From Gammaproteobacteria bacterium (GTDB taxonomy: Bacteria; Pseudomonadota; Gammaproteobacteria; SZUA-229), in assembly GCA_030637945.1 (NCBI GenBank), contig DAOWFN010000115.1, positions 1 through 9,677 of the forward strand: 9,677 nt of DNA. Direction: 5' to 3'. A program made the position numbers and the translations under genes. The stretch's first letter is position 1. Each line of letters starts with the position of its first letter. Of the stretch, positions 1-6,257 are shown one piece after another. The notes under the pieces were generated by a model, which saw only the letters and a program-made list of their open reading frames with translations, did not search any database and had not been told where the DNA came from.

Positions 1-304
1 AAAGGAACTGTATGCCATCAAAGAAGCATTTGGCGACAACATACCCGCCATCAGCTCCAGCAAATCACTGGCCGGTCACTCATTAGGCGCTTCAGGCGCT
101 CAGGAAGCGATTTACACCATGCTGATGATGCAAAATAACTTTATCCAGGCTTCAGCAAATATTGAAACCATGGACGAAAATGCCGTTGATATGCCAATTG
201 TTACTAAGCGTCAGGACAATATTGATATCAATCTCGCCATGTCCAACAACTTTGGATTTGGCGGCACTAATGCTTGCCTGGTGATGAAAAAATATAACGG
301 ATAA
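1..304 (+). CDS. fabB: 3-oxoacyl-ACP synthase I (FabB-type), C-terminal 100 residues, cut by window edge
   Basis: Beta-ketoacyl-ACP synthases condense malonyl-ACP with acyl-ACP in cytosolic type II fatty acid synthesis; FabB (KAS I) is the form needed for unsaturated fatty acids. Reading starts in frame at base 2 and gives 100 residues before the TAA. The fragment shows the thiolase-fold C-terminal half: SSSKSLAGHSLGASG at about residues 18-32, which carries the conserved Lys and the second catalytic His of the family (K21 and H26 of the fragment), and the glycine-rich NFGFGGTNA at 83-91. The catalytic Cys and first His lie upstream, outside the window. The ending (IVTKRQDN...MSNNFGFGGTNACLVM) matches E. 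coli FabB better than FabF as I recall them, so I call KAS I. No tightly linked gene follows: a 224-bp gap with a large palindrome comes next. Confidence 0.9.
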   Translation, partial: KELYAIKEAFGDNIPAISSSKSLAGHSLGASGAQEAIYTMLMMQNNFIQASANIETMDENAVDMPIVTKRQDNIDINLAMSNNFGFGGTNACLVMKKYNG

Positions 305-312
305 TTAGTAAA

Positions 313-456
313 TTGAAAGCTTTGTACAAAGCATCTTTTTCGTTCTAGCGGCGTTAAAAATGGTCTCAAAATGCTCATTTACTAGTTGTAAACTGCGCTT
401 TTTCAACAATTTTTGCCTTGCCACAACGAAAAATCTACTTCGTAAAAAGCTTTCAA
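313..456. repeat. Long imperfect palindrome (about 144 bp) downstream of fabB
   Basis: Three sets of complementary arms share one centre near base 385. They are an 11-bp perfect outer pair (TTGAAAGCTTT at 313-323 and AAAGCTTTCAA at 446-456), a 9-bp pair (TTTTTCGTT at 336-344 and AACGAAAAA at 425-433), and an inner TTTAC/GTAAA pair (378-382 and 388-392) around a 5-base loop. Between them the arms are partly complementary, for example ATTTTT/AAAAAT stretches. The shared axis means this is one decayed hairpin and not chance pairs. It starts 9 bases after the fabB stop and has no run of T after it, so it is not a classical terminator, although its RNA could stabilise the fabB 3' end. It has no ORF. 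A MITE or other dispersed palindromic repeat is the likeliest origin (inference). Confidence 0.7.
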
Positions 457-480
457 CTTAACTGTACTTTTCCAATCTAG

Positions 481-489
481 TGCTACACT
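481..489 (+). promoter_or_regulatory. Possible extended -10 promoter for the 529-921 gene
   Basis: TGCTACACT at 481-489 has the TGn element followed by a TACACT hexamer (4 of 6 to TATAAT). No good -35 hexamer stands 16-18 bases upstream. It would start transcription near base 496, giving a leader of about 33 bases. It is plausible because a gap and the palindrome separate this gene from fabB, but short matches like this are common in AT-rich DNA. Confidence 0.25.
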
Positions 490-528
490 TGTAGATACCG
501 TAAAATAATCAAATAAAGTAGCGCGCTC

Positions 529-921
529 ATGAACAGAATATTTACCGGCTTACTGTTATCAGCTTTTTCTTCTCTAATTTTTTCACAGCAGGCATTGGCA
601 AACCGTCCTGCAGCAGAAGAAGATATCCCGGAAAATGATACTGCACCCTCTTCAGTCGAGATCATGATGCAGCAGCAAACCCAGCAAACGGGAGACGTTA
701 TTGCTTTACCCCCAAAGGAAATGCAGCCAGGTGAAACCATACAGATCAAAGTACTGGATTTCCCCCGCCGCGGCATGAGTATGGACAAAGTGCAAAACGA
801 ATATGGCCAACCTATTTCAGTATCAGCTAGCGTAGGGCAACCCCCGATTACAAGCTGGACATATAGTGATCGCGTGGTTTATTTTGAATATTCAACCGTC
901 TTACACGTAGTTGCCCGGTAG
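529..921 (+). CDS. Small secreted protein with BamE/SmpA-like C-terminal segment, function unknown
   Basis: The protein has 130 residues. The N-terminus is a typical Sec signal peptide: MNR, a hydrophobic stretch (about residues 4-19), then an ALA|N cleavage site after residue 24. There is no cysteine anywhere, so it is not a lipoprotein, and the mature form should be a soluble periplasmic protein. After a low-complexity acidic and Gln-rich linker (about 27-65), the segment RRGMSMDKVQNEYGQP (80-95), followed by a Trp/Tyr/Phe-rich strand region (107-125), resembles the 'GMs...V...lG.P' opening and beta-hairpin of the BamE/SmpA/OmlA fold. I offer that as a fold guess, not a function. The ATG has only a weak AAAG upstream as ribosome site. 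The PLP enzyme gene starts 35 bases after its stop, so they are probably co-transcribed. Confidence 0.7.
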   Translation: MNRIFTGLLLSAFSSLIFSQQALANRPAAEEDIPENDTAPSSVEIMMQQQTQQTGDVIALPPKEMQPGETIQIKVLDFPRRGMSMDKVQNEYGQPISVSASVGQPPITSWTYSDRVVYFEYSTVLHVVAR

Positions 922-956
922 CTTAGCAATCAAGCACCATTAAACACGGCAAGGCT

Positions 957-1907
957 TTGGCTCAATCGTCATTAATTTTTGCTGATAACCTGGCAGTTAG
1001 TCCACTACAAAAATTACAAAGTCCCTTTCTTGATAAAGCCAACGTTCAACTTTTTGTTAAACGTGATGATTTAATCCACCCTCAGTTTGGCGGTAACAAA
1101 TGGCGCAAACTGAAATATAATCTACAACATGCCACAAACAAAAACTTCGACACCTTATTGACGTTTGGTGGCGCGTGGTCTAATCACATCTATGCGACAG
1201 CTGCCGCGGGTAAACACTTTGGCTTTAACACCATAGGTCTCATCCGCGGTGAAAAACATGCACCACTCAACACCACTCTAAGCTTTGCTGAAGAATGCGG
1301 CATGCAATTACATTACATCGATCGCAAGCAGTACAGACAAAAAAACGACGCTTCATTCCAAAAAAAAATAATAGAACAATTTGGCAATGTTTACATCCTC
1401 CCGGAAGGTGGCAGCAATTCTCTCGCCATCAGAGGTTGCGAAGAAATAATCCAGGAAGTAAACAGCCAGATAAACAAACCTTTTGATGTTATCTGCTGCG
1501 CTAGCGGCACTGGCGCAACATTAGCGGGCATGATCTCTGCAATAGAAGCTGAGGAACCCATTCCAAAAAAATTCGCTATCGGTTTCTCAGTACTTAAAAA
1601 CGGTGAATTTCTTACTACCGAAGTCAATAATTTTCTGAATAACGGTGTTGCTGATCACTTGCTTTCAGATAACTGGCGAATCGAGGCTAACTTTCATTTT
1701 GGCGGCTATGCAAAAATAAATGATGAATTAATTCAGTTCATGCGAGACTTTCAAGCGCAATATAATATTGCACTGGACGCTGTTTATACCGCTAAAATGT
1801 TTTATGGTTTATTCGCACTCATCAAATCAAATGCATTTAAACCCGGGAGTGTAATTGTTGCCGTTCATAGTGGTGGAATACAGGGCAATAAAGGCTTTAA
1901 TCTTTAG
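957..1907 (+). CDS. PLP-dependent enzyme, D-cysteine desulfhydrase/ACC deaminase family
   Basis: A cytosolic fold-type II PLP enzyme (tryptophan synthase beta-like), 316 residues. Seen: FGGNKWRKLKYN (44-55) with K48 as the predicted PLP lysine; GGAWSNH (71-77), the Ser-Asn-His substrate loop; PEGGSNSLAIRG (149-160); and the phosphate-binding SGTGATLAG (183-191). ACC deaminases have Glu and Leu at two key positions in the C-terminal part (VYEGK and HLGG). Here the matching stretches read VYTAK and HSGG, which argues against ACC deaminase and favours a D-cysteine desulfhydrase-type activity (D-cysteine to pyruvate, H2S and ammonia), although the substrate is not proven. The start is TTG at 957: the frame opens only at 927, no ATG or GTG lies upstream of the conserved lysine, and the first internal ATG would remove it. 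The AAGG at 951-954 is very close to this TTG, so the exact start is uncertain. Confidence 0.85.
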   Translation: MAQSSLIFADNLAVSPLQKLQSPFLDKANVQLFVKRDDLIHPQFGGNKWRKLKYNLQHATNKNFDTLLTFGGAWSNHIYATAAAGKHFGFNTIGLIRGEKHAPLNTTLSFAEECGMQLHYIDRKQYRQKNDASFQKKIIEQFGNVYILPEGGSNSLAIRGCEEIIQEVNSQINKPFDVICCASGTGATLAGMISAIEAEEPIPKKFAIGFSVLKNGEFLTTEVNNFLNNGVADHLLSDNWRIEANFHFGGYAKINDELIQFMRDFQAQYNIALDAVYTAKMFYGLFALIKSNAFKPGSVIVAVHSGGIQGNKGFNL

Positions 1908-1913
1908 GACAAC

Positions 1914-1931
1914 TCTGGTTAACTAACCAGA
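1914..1931. repeat. Perfect 7-bp hairpin between the PLP enzyme and zinc-ribbon genes
   Basis: TCTGGTT at 1914-1920 pairs with AACCAGA at 1925-1931 around AACT, 6 bases after the preceding stop codon. No T run follows on either strand, so it lacks the second half of an intrinsic terminator. It could be an RNA stabiliser, a weak terminator or an operator. The rest of this 89-bp gap shows nothing I can name. Confidence 0.5.
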
Positions 1932-1996
1932 CAGGATAAGAGCATAAGAGTTATTTCACAAATAAATCCATCAATATCGAACGACAGATAATACTT

Positions 1997-2878
1997 ATGC
2001 AAACTTACTGCCCATATTGCGAGACTCACTTCAGGATAACTGAGTCGCAAATCGATATAGCCGATGGTTATGTTCGCTGTGGTATCTGTGAAGAAGTTTT
2101 TAATGTCTATGAAGTGGCAGATAACAGTTCACTTGAAGATGAGCAGCAACCATTACTCAGTGATATTGATAACACCACAGATAATATTGATGAATATCAG
2201 TCTGACACCCGGGATTTAAATCACGAAGAAACAAGCAACCTCAATCACGAAGCTCTGCCAGACGATGACCCGATAGAATCTGAAGAAGTAAACGACAACG
2301 ATGAAAAGTCTGATGACTTTTTTAACGAAGAAACGAATGAATCATTGCACCATGTTGTTCCTGAAGATCTTCGATCATACAAACCACCTTCCGTCACGGC
2401 AACCGCACTGTGGAGCATCGGGATACTGTTGCTTATTTCAAGCCTTGCGATCGAATATATCTGGTTCAATCATAATCAATTCCATCAGTTTCCTGAGCTG
2501 CAGGCAGGGATAGAAAAATTATGCCAGTATCTTGATTGCAAAAGACTATCAAGGCGCGATCCGTCTAAAATCGAACTTATAACAAGAAATGTTTATTCGC
2601 ATCCAAATGAAAAAGATGCGCTTATGGTTAGCATGATCATCAAAAACAATGCCAGCTTTACCCAGCCTTATCCGGTGATACAGATCGATTTTTCAGACAT
2701 ACGCGGTTCTATCGTTGCCGCCAGACGTTTTTTTCCTATCGAATATCTGGCCACCCGGGATCAACAAAGTGAACCTGAACAACCGTCTTTATTACAGCCC
2801 GATGCCAGTACAAGCGTTATTCTGGAGATCAAAGACCCCGGTAAAGATGCGATGGCTTACGAATTTAATTTTTTATAA
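1997..2878 (+). CDS. Zinc-ribbon (MJ0042 type) and DUF3426 single-pass membrane protein
   Basis: The protein has 293 residues. The N-terminus carries a CPYC...CGIC zinc ribbon (C5, C8, C28, C31) of the MJ0042/'zinc-ribbon' type, with the typical YVRCGICEEVFN ending. A long acidic, Asp/Glu/Asn-rich linker follows (about 40-118), including a small internal repeat (DLNHEETS, NLNHEALP at 73-88). One membrane helix lies at about 136-157 (ATALWSIGILLLISSLAIEYIW). The C-terminal DUF3426 region has its usual landmarks: LCQYLDC (175-181), an Asn-Asn turn (217-218), and a DFSD...AARRFFPIEYL block (231-251). The topology is probably ribbon in the cytoplasm and DUF3426 in the periplasm. Its function is unknown in the literature I recall. 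It is commonly found between prmA and dusB in gammaproteobacteria; here its upstream neighbour is the PLP enzyme instead of prmA. Confidence 0.9.
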   Translation: MQTYCPYCETHFRITESQIDIADGYVRCGICEEVFNVYEVADNSSLEDEQQPLLSDIDNTTDNIDEYQSDTRDLNHEETSNLNHEALPDDDPIESEEVNDNDEKSDDFFNEETNESLHHVVPEDLRSYKPPSVTATALWSIGILLLISSLAIEYIWFNHNQFHQFPELQAGIEKLCQYLDCKRLSRRDPSKIELITRNVYSHPNEKDALMVSMIIKNNASFTQPYPVIQIDFSDIRGSIVAARRFFPIEYLATRDQQSEPEQPSLLQPDASTSVILEIKDPGKDAMAYEFNFL

Positions 2879-2952
2879 AGATATATCCTGCATCATTTAA
2901 AAACGCGCTTATACCGGCACAATCATTTTACAAATTTTAGGAATCTGTCAAA

Positions 2953-2967
2953 ATGCAGCTCTCATGA
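2953..2967 (+). promoter_or_regulatory. Possible four-codon leader ORF ending on the dusB start
   Basis: ATG CAG CTC TCA TGA would encode MQLS, and its TGA stop overlaps the dusB ATG as ATGA. An AGGA at 2939-2942 lies 10 bases before this first ATG but about 21 bases before the dusB ATG, which itself has no Shine-Dalgarno-like sequence at normal distance. This suggests, but does not prove, that dusB is translated by re-initiation after a mini-ORF. Confidence 0.3.
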
Positions 2968-3953
2968 ATATCGGCAAATACAATTTTGACTCCCCCGTGA
3001 TACTGGCGCCGATGGCCGGCATCACAGACCGTCCCTTCAGAAACCTGTGTTATCAACTGGGAGCTGATCTATGCGTGTCTGAAATGGTGACATCGGAAAA
3101 ACATTTGTGGAATACCAGGAAAACCCAATTACGCCTTGATCACGCCGGTGAAACAGGCATCCGAAGCGTGCAGATTGCCGGCACTGATCCCGCCAAATTA
3201 GCTGAGGCAGCAAAATTTAATGTCGAGCATGGTGCTCAGATCATAGACATCAACATGGGCTGCCCTGCGAAAAAAGTCTGTAACGTACTTGCCGGGTCGG
3301 CCTTACTAAAAAATGAACCACTGGTTGCCGCGATTCTTGCCGCCGTTGTCGATGCGGTAGAAGTCCCCGTCACTTTAAAAATACGTACTGGCTGGGACCA
3401 GGAAAATAAGAATGCAGTGAATATTGCAAAGATAGCTGAGGACAGCGGCATACAGGCGCTTTCTATCCATGGCCGAACACGTGAGGATGCTTATAAAGGT
3501 GATGCCGAGTACGAAACTATCGCCGCCGTTAAATCAGCGGTCTCTATCCCGATCATCGCCAATGGCGATATAGATAGTCCGGAAAAAGCCAAAGCAATTC
3601 TCGAATTCACTGGCGCCGATGGCTTAATGATCGGTCGCGCAGCACAGGGCAACCCCTGGATATTTAAACAGATAAAACACTATCTGACCAAGAGCAAACA
3701 CCTACCGCCAACTGGCAATGAAGAAATCTGTCAGACATTGATTAGCCATTTACAAAATTTGCACGATTTTTATGGCGAACTTTCAGGTGTACGAATCGCA
3801 CGAAAACACATAGGATGGTATGTCAAACACAGGCAAGGATCCGAATTGTTTAAAAAGCAAATAAATCAGGTTGACGATGCCGACAAACAACTTAAACTAG
3901 TTACAGATTTTTTCAACTCACAACAACCCCCATTGGCAGTGAAAGCAGCATGA
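2964..3953 (+). CDS. dusB: tRNA-dihydrouridine synthase B
   Basis: An FMN- and NADPH-dependent enzyme that reduces specific uridines of the tRNA D-loop to dihydrouridine (U17 in E. coli DusB). It is 329 residues, close to the E. coli length of 321. Motifs in order: APMAGITDRPFR (15-26, FMN phosphate/flavin loop of the TIM barrel); VQIAG (69-73); DINMGCPAKKV (95-105) with the catalytic C100; LKIRTGW (138-144); HGRTR (169-173); ANGDI (199-203); and IGRAAQGNPWIF (223-234). The C-terminal helical tRNA-binding domain includes the RIARKH block (about 278-283). The start agrees with the E. coli N-terminus (MRIGQY). Its last codon overlaps the fis ATG (ATGA), as expected for the conserved dusB-fis operon, where fis expression in E. 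coli depends on the upstream dusB coding region. Confidence 0.97.
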   Translation: MNIGKYNFDSPVILAPMAGITDRPFRNLCYQLGADLCVSEMVTSEKHLWNTRKTQLRLDHAGETGIRSVQIAGTDPAKLAEAAKFNVEHGAQIIDINMGCPAKKVCNVLAGSALLKNEPLVAAILAAVVDAVEVPVTLKIRTGWDQENKNAVNIAKIAEDSGIQALSIHGRTREDAYKGDAEYETIAAVKSAVSIPIIANGDIDSPEKAKAILEFTGADGLMIGRAAQGNPWIFKQIKHYLTKSKHLPPTGNEEICQTLISHLQNLHDFYGELSGVRIARKHIGWYVKHRQGSELFKKQINQVDDADKQLKLVTDFFNSQQPPLAVKAA

Positions 3954-4243
3954 GCGAACAAGATTTCAAGGATATGGCCGAAAGCCAGAATAGTCAGAGT
4001 AACCCTGAGGAGATATCTCAACTCAGTAATGCTGTTAAACACTCGATCCGACGCTATCTTTACGAATTAGATGGCACACAGCCAGACCATATGTATGAGT
4101 TGGTGCTCAAGCAAATAGAACGACCATTATTCGAAGCCATCCTCGAGCACACCAAAGGTAATCAGTCACGGGCTGCTGAACTATTAGGTTTAAATCGCGG
4201 CACCTTACGTAAGAAGTTGCGTAGTTATAATTTACATAAATAG
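3950..4243 (+). CDS. fis: DNA-binding protein Fis
   Basis: A small nucleoid-associated protein that bends DNA, activates rRNA and other growth-linked promoters and assists site-specific inversion. At 97 residues it matches the E. coli protein (98). The C-terminal half is nearly diagnostic: LVLKQIERPLFEAILEHTKG (51-70) followed by the helix-turn-helix NQSRAAELLGLNRGTLRKKL (71-90), the same Fis-type helix-turn-helix found at the end of NtrC-family activators. The N-terminal arm (1-26), which in E. coli forms the mobile beta-hairpin used in invertase activation, is diverged and Gln/Ser/Asn-rich. The ATG overlaps the dusB stop (ATGA), which implies translational coupling. No intrinsic terminator with a T run follows, but the downstream gap holds several strong hairpins. 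Confidence 0.97.
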   Translation: MSEQDFKDMAESQNSQSNPEEISQLSNAVKHSIRRYLYELDGTQPDHMYELVLKQIERPLFEAILEHTKGNQSRAAELLGLNRGTLRKKLRSYNLHK

Positions 4244-4260
4244 TTACCCATTCCTAATAT

Positions 4261-4280
4261 GTGCGTATATTCCTACGCGC
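4261..4280. repeat. Short hairpin after fis
   Basis: GTGCGTA (4261-4267) can pair with TACGCGC (4274-4280) across TATTCC, with one G-T pair, 17 bases after the fis stop. It has no following T run. It may help end or stabilise the dusB-fis transcript. It abuts the composite repeat that starts at 4281. Confidence 0.35.
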
Positions 4281-4324
4281 TGACATTTATAGTTTACTTT
4301 TTATTTGGCATTGTGGGTTTCTCT

Positions 4325-4350
4325 CGTTCCCATGCTCCCGCGTGGGAACG
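4325..4350. repeat. REP-like hairpin with TCCC loop
   Basis: CGTTCCCATGC (4325-4335) pairs with GCGTGGGAACG (4340-4350), 11 pairs with one G-T, closing a TCCC loop. The CGTTCCCA...TGGGAACG form is, from memory, a recurrent short intergenic palindrome in proteobacterial genomes. It sits inside the larger composite element and is probably a separate repeat family. Confidence 0.6.
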
Positions 4351-4401
4351 CATAGCTTCTTAGTTTTTATTGATTGGCATCTACGTTTGACTTTTGTTTG
4401 A

Positions 4402-4485
4402 GCATTGCGGGTTTCGCCCCGCGGGCGAGTTACTCTTTTTCAACAGCTAAAAAGTGCCTCGCCCGCGGGGCGACAACCGCAATGC
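4402..4485. repeat. GC-rich long hairpin, 28-bp arms
   Basis: Arms 4402-4429 and 4458-4485 are complementary at 26 of 28 positions and include the very GC-rich core CGCCCCGCGGGCGAG. The 28-base spacer adds a near-aligned CTTTTT/AAAAAG pair. In RNA this would be a very stable stem and could stop or protect the fis transcript, although no T run follows. It is the inner part of the composite element. Confidence 0.75.
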
Positions 4486-4534
4486 CAAATAAAAAGTAAA
4501 TAATTAATGTCATAAACAAAAACATCCCCCCAAA

Positions 4535-4564
4535 GTGACATAATTCACCACTCTCAGTTATAAT
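4535..4564 (+). promoter_or_regulatory. Predicted sigma70 promoter of purH
   Basis: GTGACA (4535-4540, 5 of 6 to TTGACA), an 18-base spacer and a perfect TATAAT (4559-4564). The start would be near 4571, giving a leader of about 29 bases. A good ribosome site, AAAGG at 4588-4592, lies 7 bases before the purH ATG at 4600. The -35 lies inside a dyad, GTGA-N6-TCAC (4535-4548), that could be a regulator site. I see no PurR-type box (ACGCAAACG-like). Confidence 0.75.
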
Positions 4565-4599
4565 TCTCCCCTTCAAAAAATTCAAATAAAGGCTACCTC

Positions 4600-6171
4600 A
4601 TGACCGACGCAACTCAACATCCTATACGACGTGCACTCATCAGTGTTTCCGATAAAAATGGCATCGTTGAATTTGCCAGATCACTGCACGAACAAGGTGT
4701 GGAAATACTCTCTACCGGTGGTACAGCCAATTTACTGATCGACAACATGATTCCATGTCTGGAAGTGTCTAAGCATACCGGCTTCCCGGAAATCATGGAC
4801 GGCCGCGTTAAAACCCTGCATCCTAAAATTCATGGTGGCATTTTAGGCCGTCGTGGCATCGATGATGGCGTAATGAAAGACAATGACATCGCCCCAATTG
4901 ATATTGTCATAGTTAATCTTTACCCTTTCGAAGCAACTGTTGCAAACGAAGATTGCACATTAGACGATGCTATAGAAAACATCGATATTGGTGGACCGGC
5001 CATGGTACGGGCAACAGCAAAAAACCATGCTTATGTCAGCATCATCGTTGATCCAGAAGACTACCAGCGTGTGTTAGAAGAATTGAAGAACAACGAAGGT
5101 ATAGTCACTGATGCCACACGCTTTGATCTTGCCGTTAAAGCCTTTGAACACACATCTAACTACGATGGCATGATTGCCAACTATCTTGGAAAAATTAAAG
5201 AAGATGGCAGTAAAAATGAGTTTCCTCGCACCATCAATCTACAATTTAACAAAGTACAGGAGATGCGCTATGGTGAAAACCCACATCAGAACGCAGCCTT
5301 CTATACTGAAAAAAATCCGGCGGAAGCCAGCATTGCGACCGCAAAACAATTACAGGGCAAAGAGCTCTCATACAATAACATCGGTGATACTGACGCCGCT
5401 TTAGAGTGTGTCAAACAGTTCGATGAGCCTTGTTGCGTCATCGTTAAGCACGCTAATCCATGTGGTGTCGCAGTCAATAAAAGTTTATTGGAAGCTTATG
5501 ACACGGCCTATAACACTGACCCAGAATCTGCTTTTGGCGGCATCATCGCATTTAATCGCGAACTCGATGGTAAAACTGCACAAGCGATAGTTGAACGCCA
5601 ATTTGTTGAAGTAATTATCGCGCCAAGTATCAGTGAAGACGCCCTCGAAGCCGTTGCTGAAAAGAAAAATGTCCGCCTACTCGAATGTGGACAGTGGGAA
5701 GGAACAAGTCCGCGTCTCGACTATAAACGCGTTAATGGCGGTTTATTAGTACAGGATGCTGACCTGCTGTTACTTAATGAAATGAAAGTTGTCAGCGAAG
5801 CACAACCGAGTGAACAGGAAATGAACGATTTATTGTTTAGCTGGAAAGTGGCTAAATTTGTTAAATCTAATGCGATCGTTTACGGCAAAAATAACATGAC
5901 CATCGGCGTTGGCGCCGGCCAGATGAGTCGCATCAACAGTGCCAGAATCGCTGGTATCAAAGCTGAACATGCTGGTCTGGATGTTCCTGGTTCGGTAATG
6001 GCATCTGATGCTTTCTTCCCTTTCCGTGATGGTATCGACGCTGCTCATGAAGCGGGCATCGTTGCTGTAATACAGCCTGGCGGCTCGATGCGTGATGATG
6101 AAGTCATCGCTGCAGCCAATGAATACGGCATGACAATGGTATTTACCGGAATGCGCCATTTTCGCCATTAA
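4600..6171 (+). CDS. purH: Bifunctional AICAR transformylase/IMP cyclohydrolase
   Basis: Catalyses the last two steps of de novo purine synthesis in the cytosol: formyl transfer from 10-formyl-THF to AICAR, then cyclisation of FAICAR to IMP. It is 523 residues (E. coli 529) and complete. The N-terminal MGS-like cyclohydrolase domain shows STGGT (38-42) and [18 protein letters not shown] (63-80). The transformylase domain carries KHANPCGVA with K283 and H284 matching the family's catalytic Lys-His pair, then [21 protein letters not shown] (469-478) and QPGGS (492-496), ending in the usual TGMRHFRH. It has its own promoter and a good ribosome site. In E. coli purH is followed directly by purD; here two unrelated genes lie between them. 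Confidence 0.98.
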   Translation: MTDATQHPIRRALISVSDKNGIVEFARSLHEQGVEILSTGGTANLLIDNMIPCLEVSKHTGFPEIMDGRVKTLHPKIHGGILGRRGIDDGVMKDNDIAPIDIVIVNLYPFEATVANEDCTLDDAIENIDIGGPAMVRATAKNHAYVSIIVDPEDYQRVLEELKNNEGIVTDATRFDLAVKAFEHTSNYDGMIANYLGKIKEDGSKNEFPRTINLQFNKVQEMRYGENPHQNAAFYTEKNPAEASIATAKQLQGKELSYNNIGDTDAALECVKQFDEPCCVIVKHANPCGVAVNKSLLEAYDTAYNTDPESAFGGIIAFNRELDGKTAQAIVERQFVEVIIAPSISEDALEAVAEKKNVRLLECGQWEGTSPRLDYKRVNGGLLVQDADLLLLNEMKVVSEAQPSEQEMNDLLFSWKVAKFVKSNAIVYGKNNMTIGVGAGQMSRINSARIAGIKAEHAGLDVPGSVMASDAFFPFRDGIDAAHEAGIVAVIQPGGSMRDDEVIAAANEYGMTMVFTGMRHFRH

Positions 6172-6257
6172 AAACAAGAACCTATCTAAAAACATAAATA
6201 TGAAACTGTCAGACGGATAGCAATAGTTCTATTTCATAATATGCTATAAATACCTTC

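Larger units (their letters stand above)
4281..4512. repeat. Composite nested inverted-repeat element in the fis-purH gap
   Basis: The ends are inverted repeats: 4281-4313 pairs with 4480-4512 at 30 of 33 positions, including 21 consecutive perfect pairs (4293-4313 with 4480-4500). Inside lie two separate hairpins (4325-4350 and 4402-4485). A diverged direct copy of the left end recurs 94 bases downstream: GCATTGTGGGTTTC at 4308-4321 and GCATTGCGGGTTTC at 4402-4415, each preceded by a similar T-rich stretch. The right arm can therefore pair with either left copy. There is no ORF and no transposase. It looks like a MITE or palindromic repeat family in which a second unit was inserted or duplicated (inference). 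It accounts for most of the 356-bp gap; the remainder is the purH promoter region. Confidence 0.75.

Noticed and set aside
483..788. Open reading frame of 101 codons on the minus strand across the secreted-protein gene
   Set aside because: It lies antisense to a better-supported gene with a signal peptide, has a low-complexity Cys/Ser-rich translation and shows no recognisable motif.
1914..1931. Intrinsic terminator after the PLP enzyme gene
   Set aside because: The hairpin is perfect but no T run follows on either strand, so I kept it as a plain repeat.
1908..1996. Remnant of prmA, often found upstream of this neighbourhood
   Set aside because: The gap is only 89 bp and no PrmA-like peptide appears in any frame there.
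4281..4512. CRISPR array
   Set aside because: Repeats are few, diverged and mostly inverted, without regular unique spacers; it is a palindromic repeat element.
4505..4599. PurR operator or purine riboswitch upstream of purH
   Set aside because: I looked for ACGCAAACG-like dyads and for the conserved purine-aptamer loops; neither is visible here, nor upstream of purD.
5830..6195. Minus-strand open frame of 121 codons inside purH
   Set aside because: It is a shadow of the highly conserved purH 3' end; its translation has no domain features.
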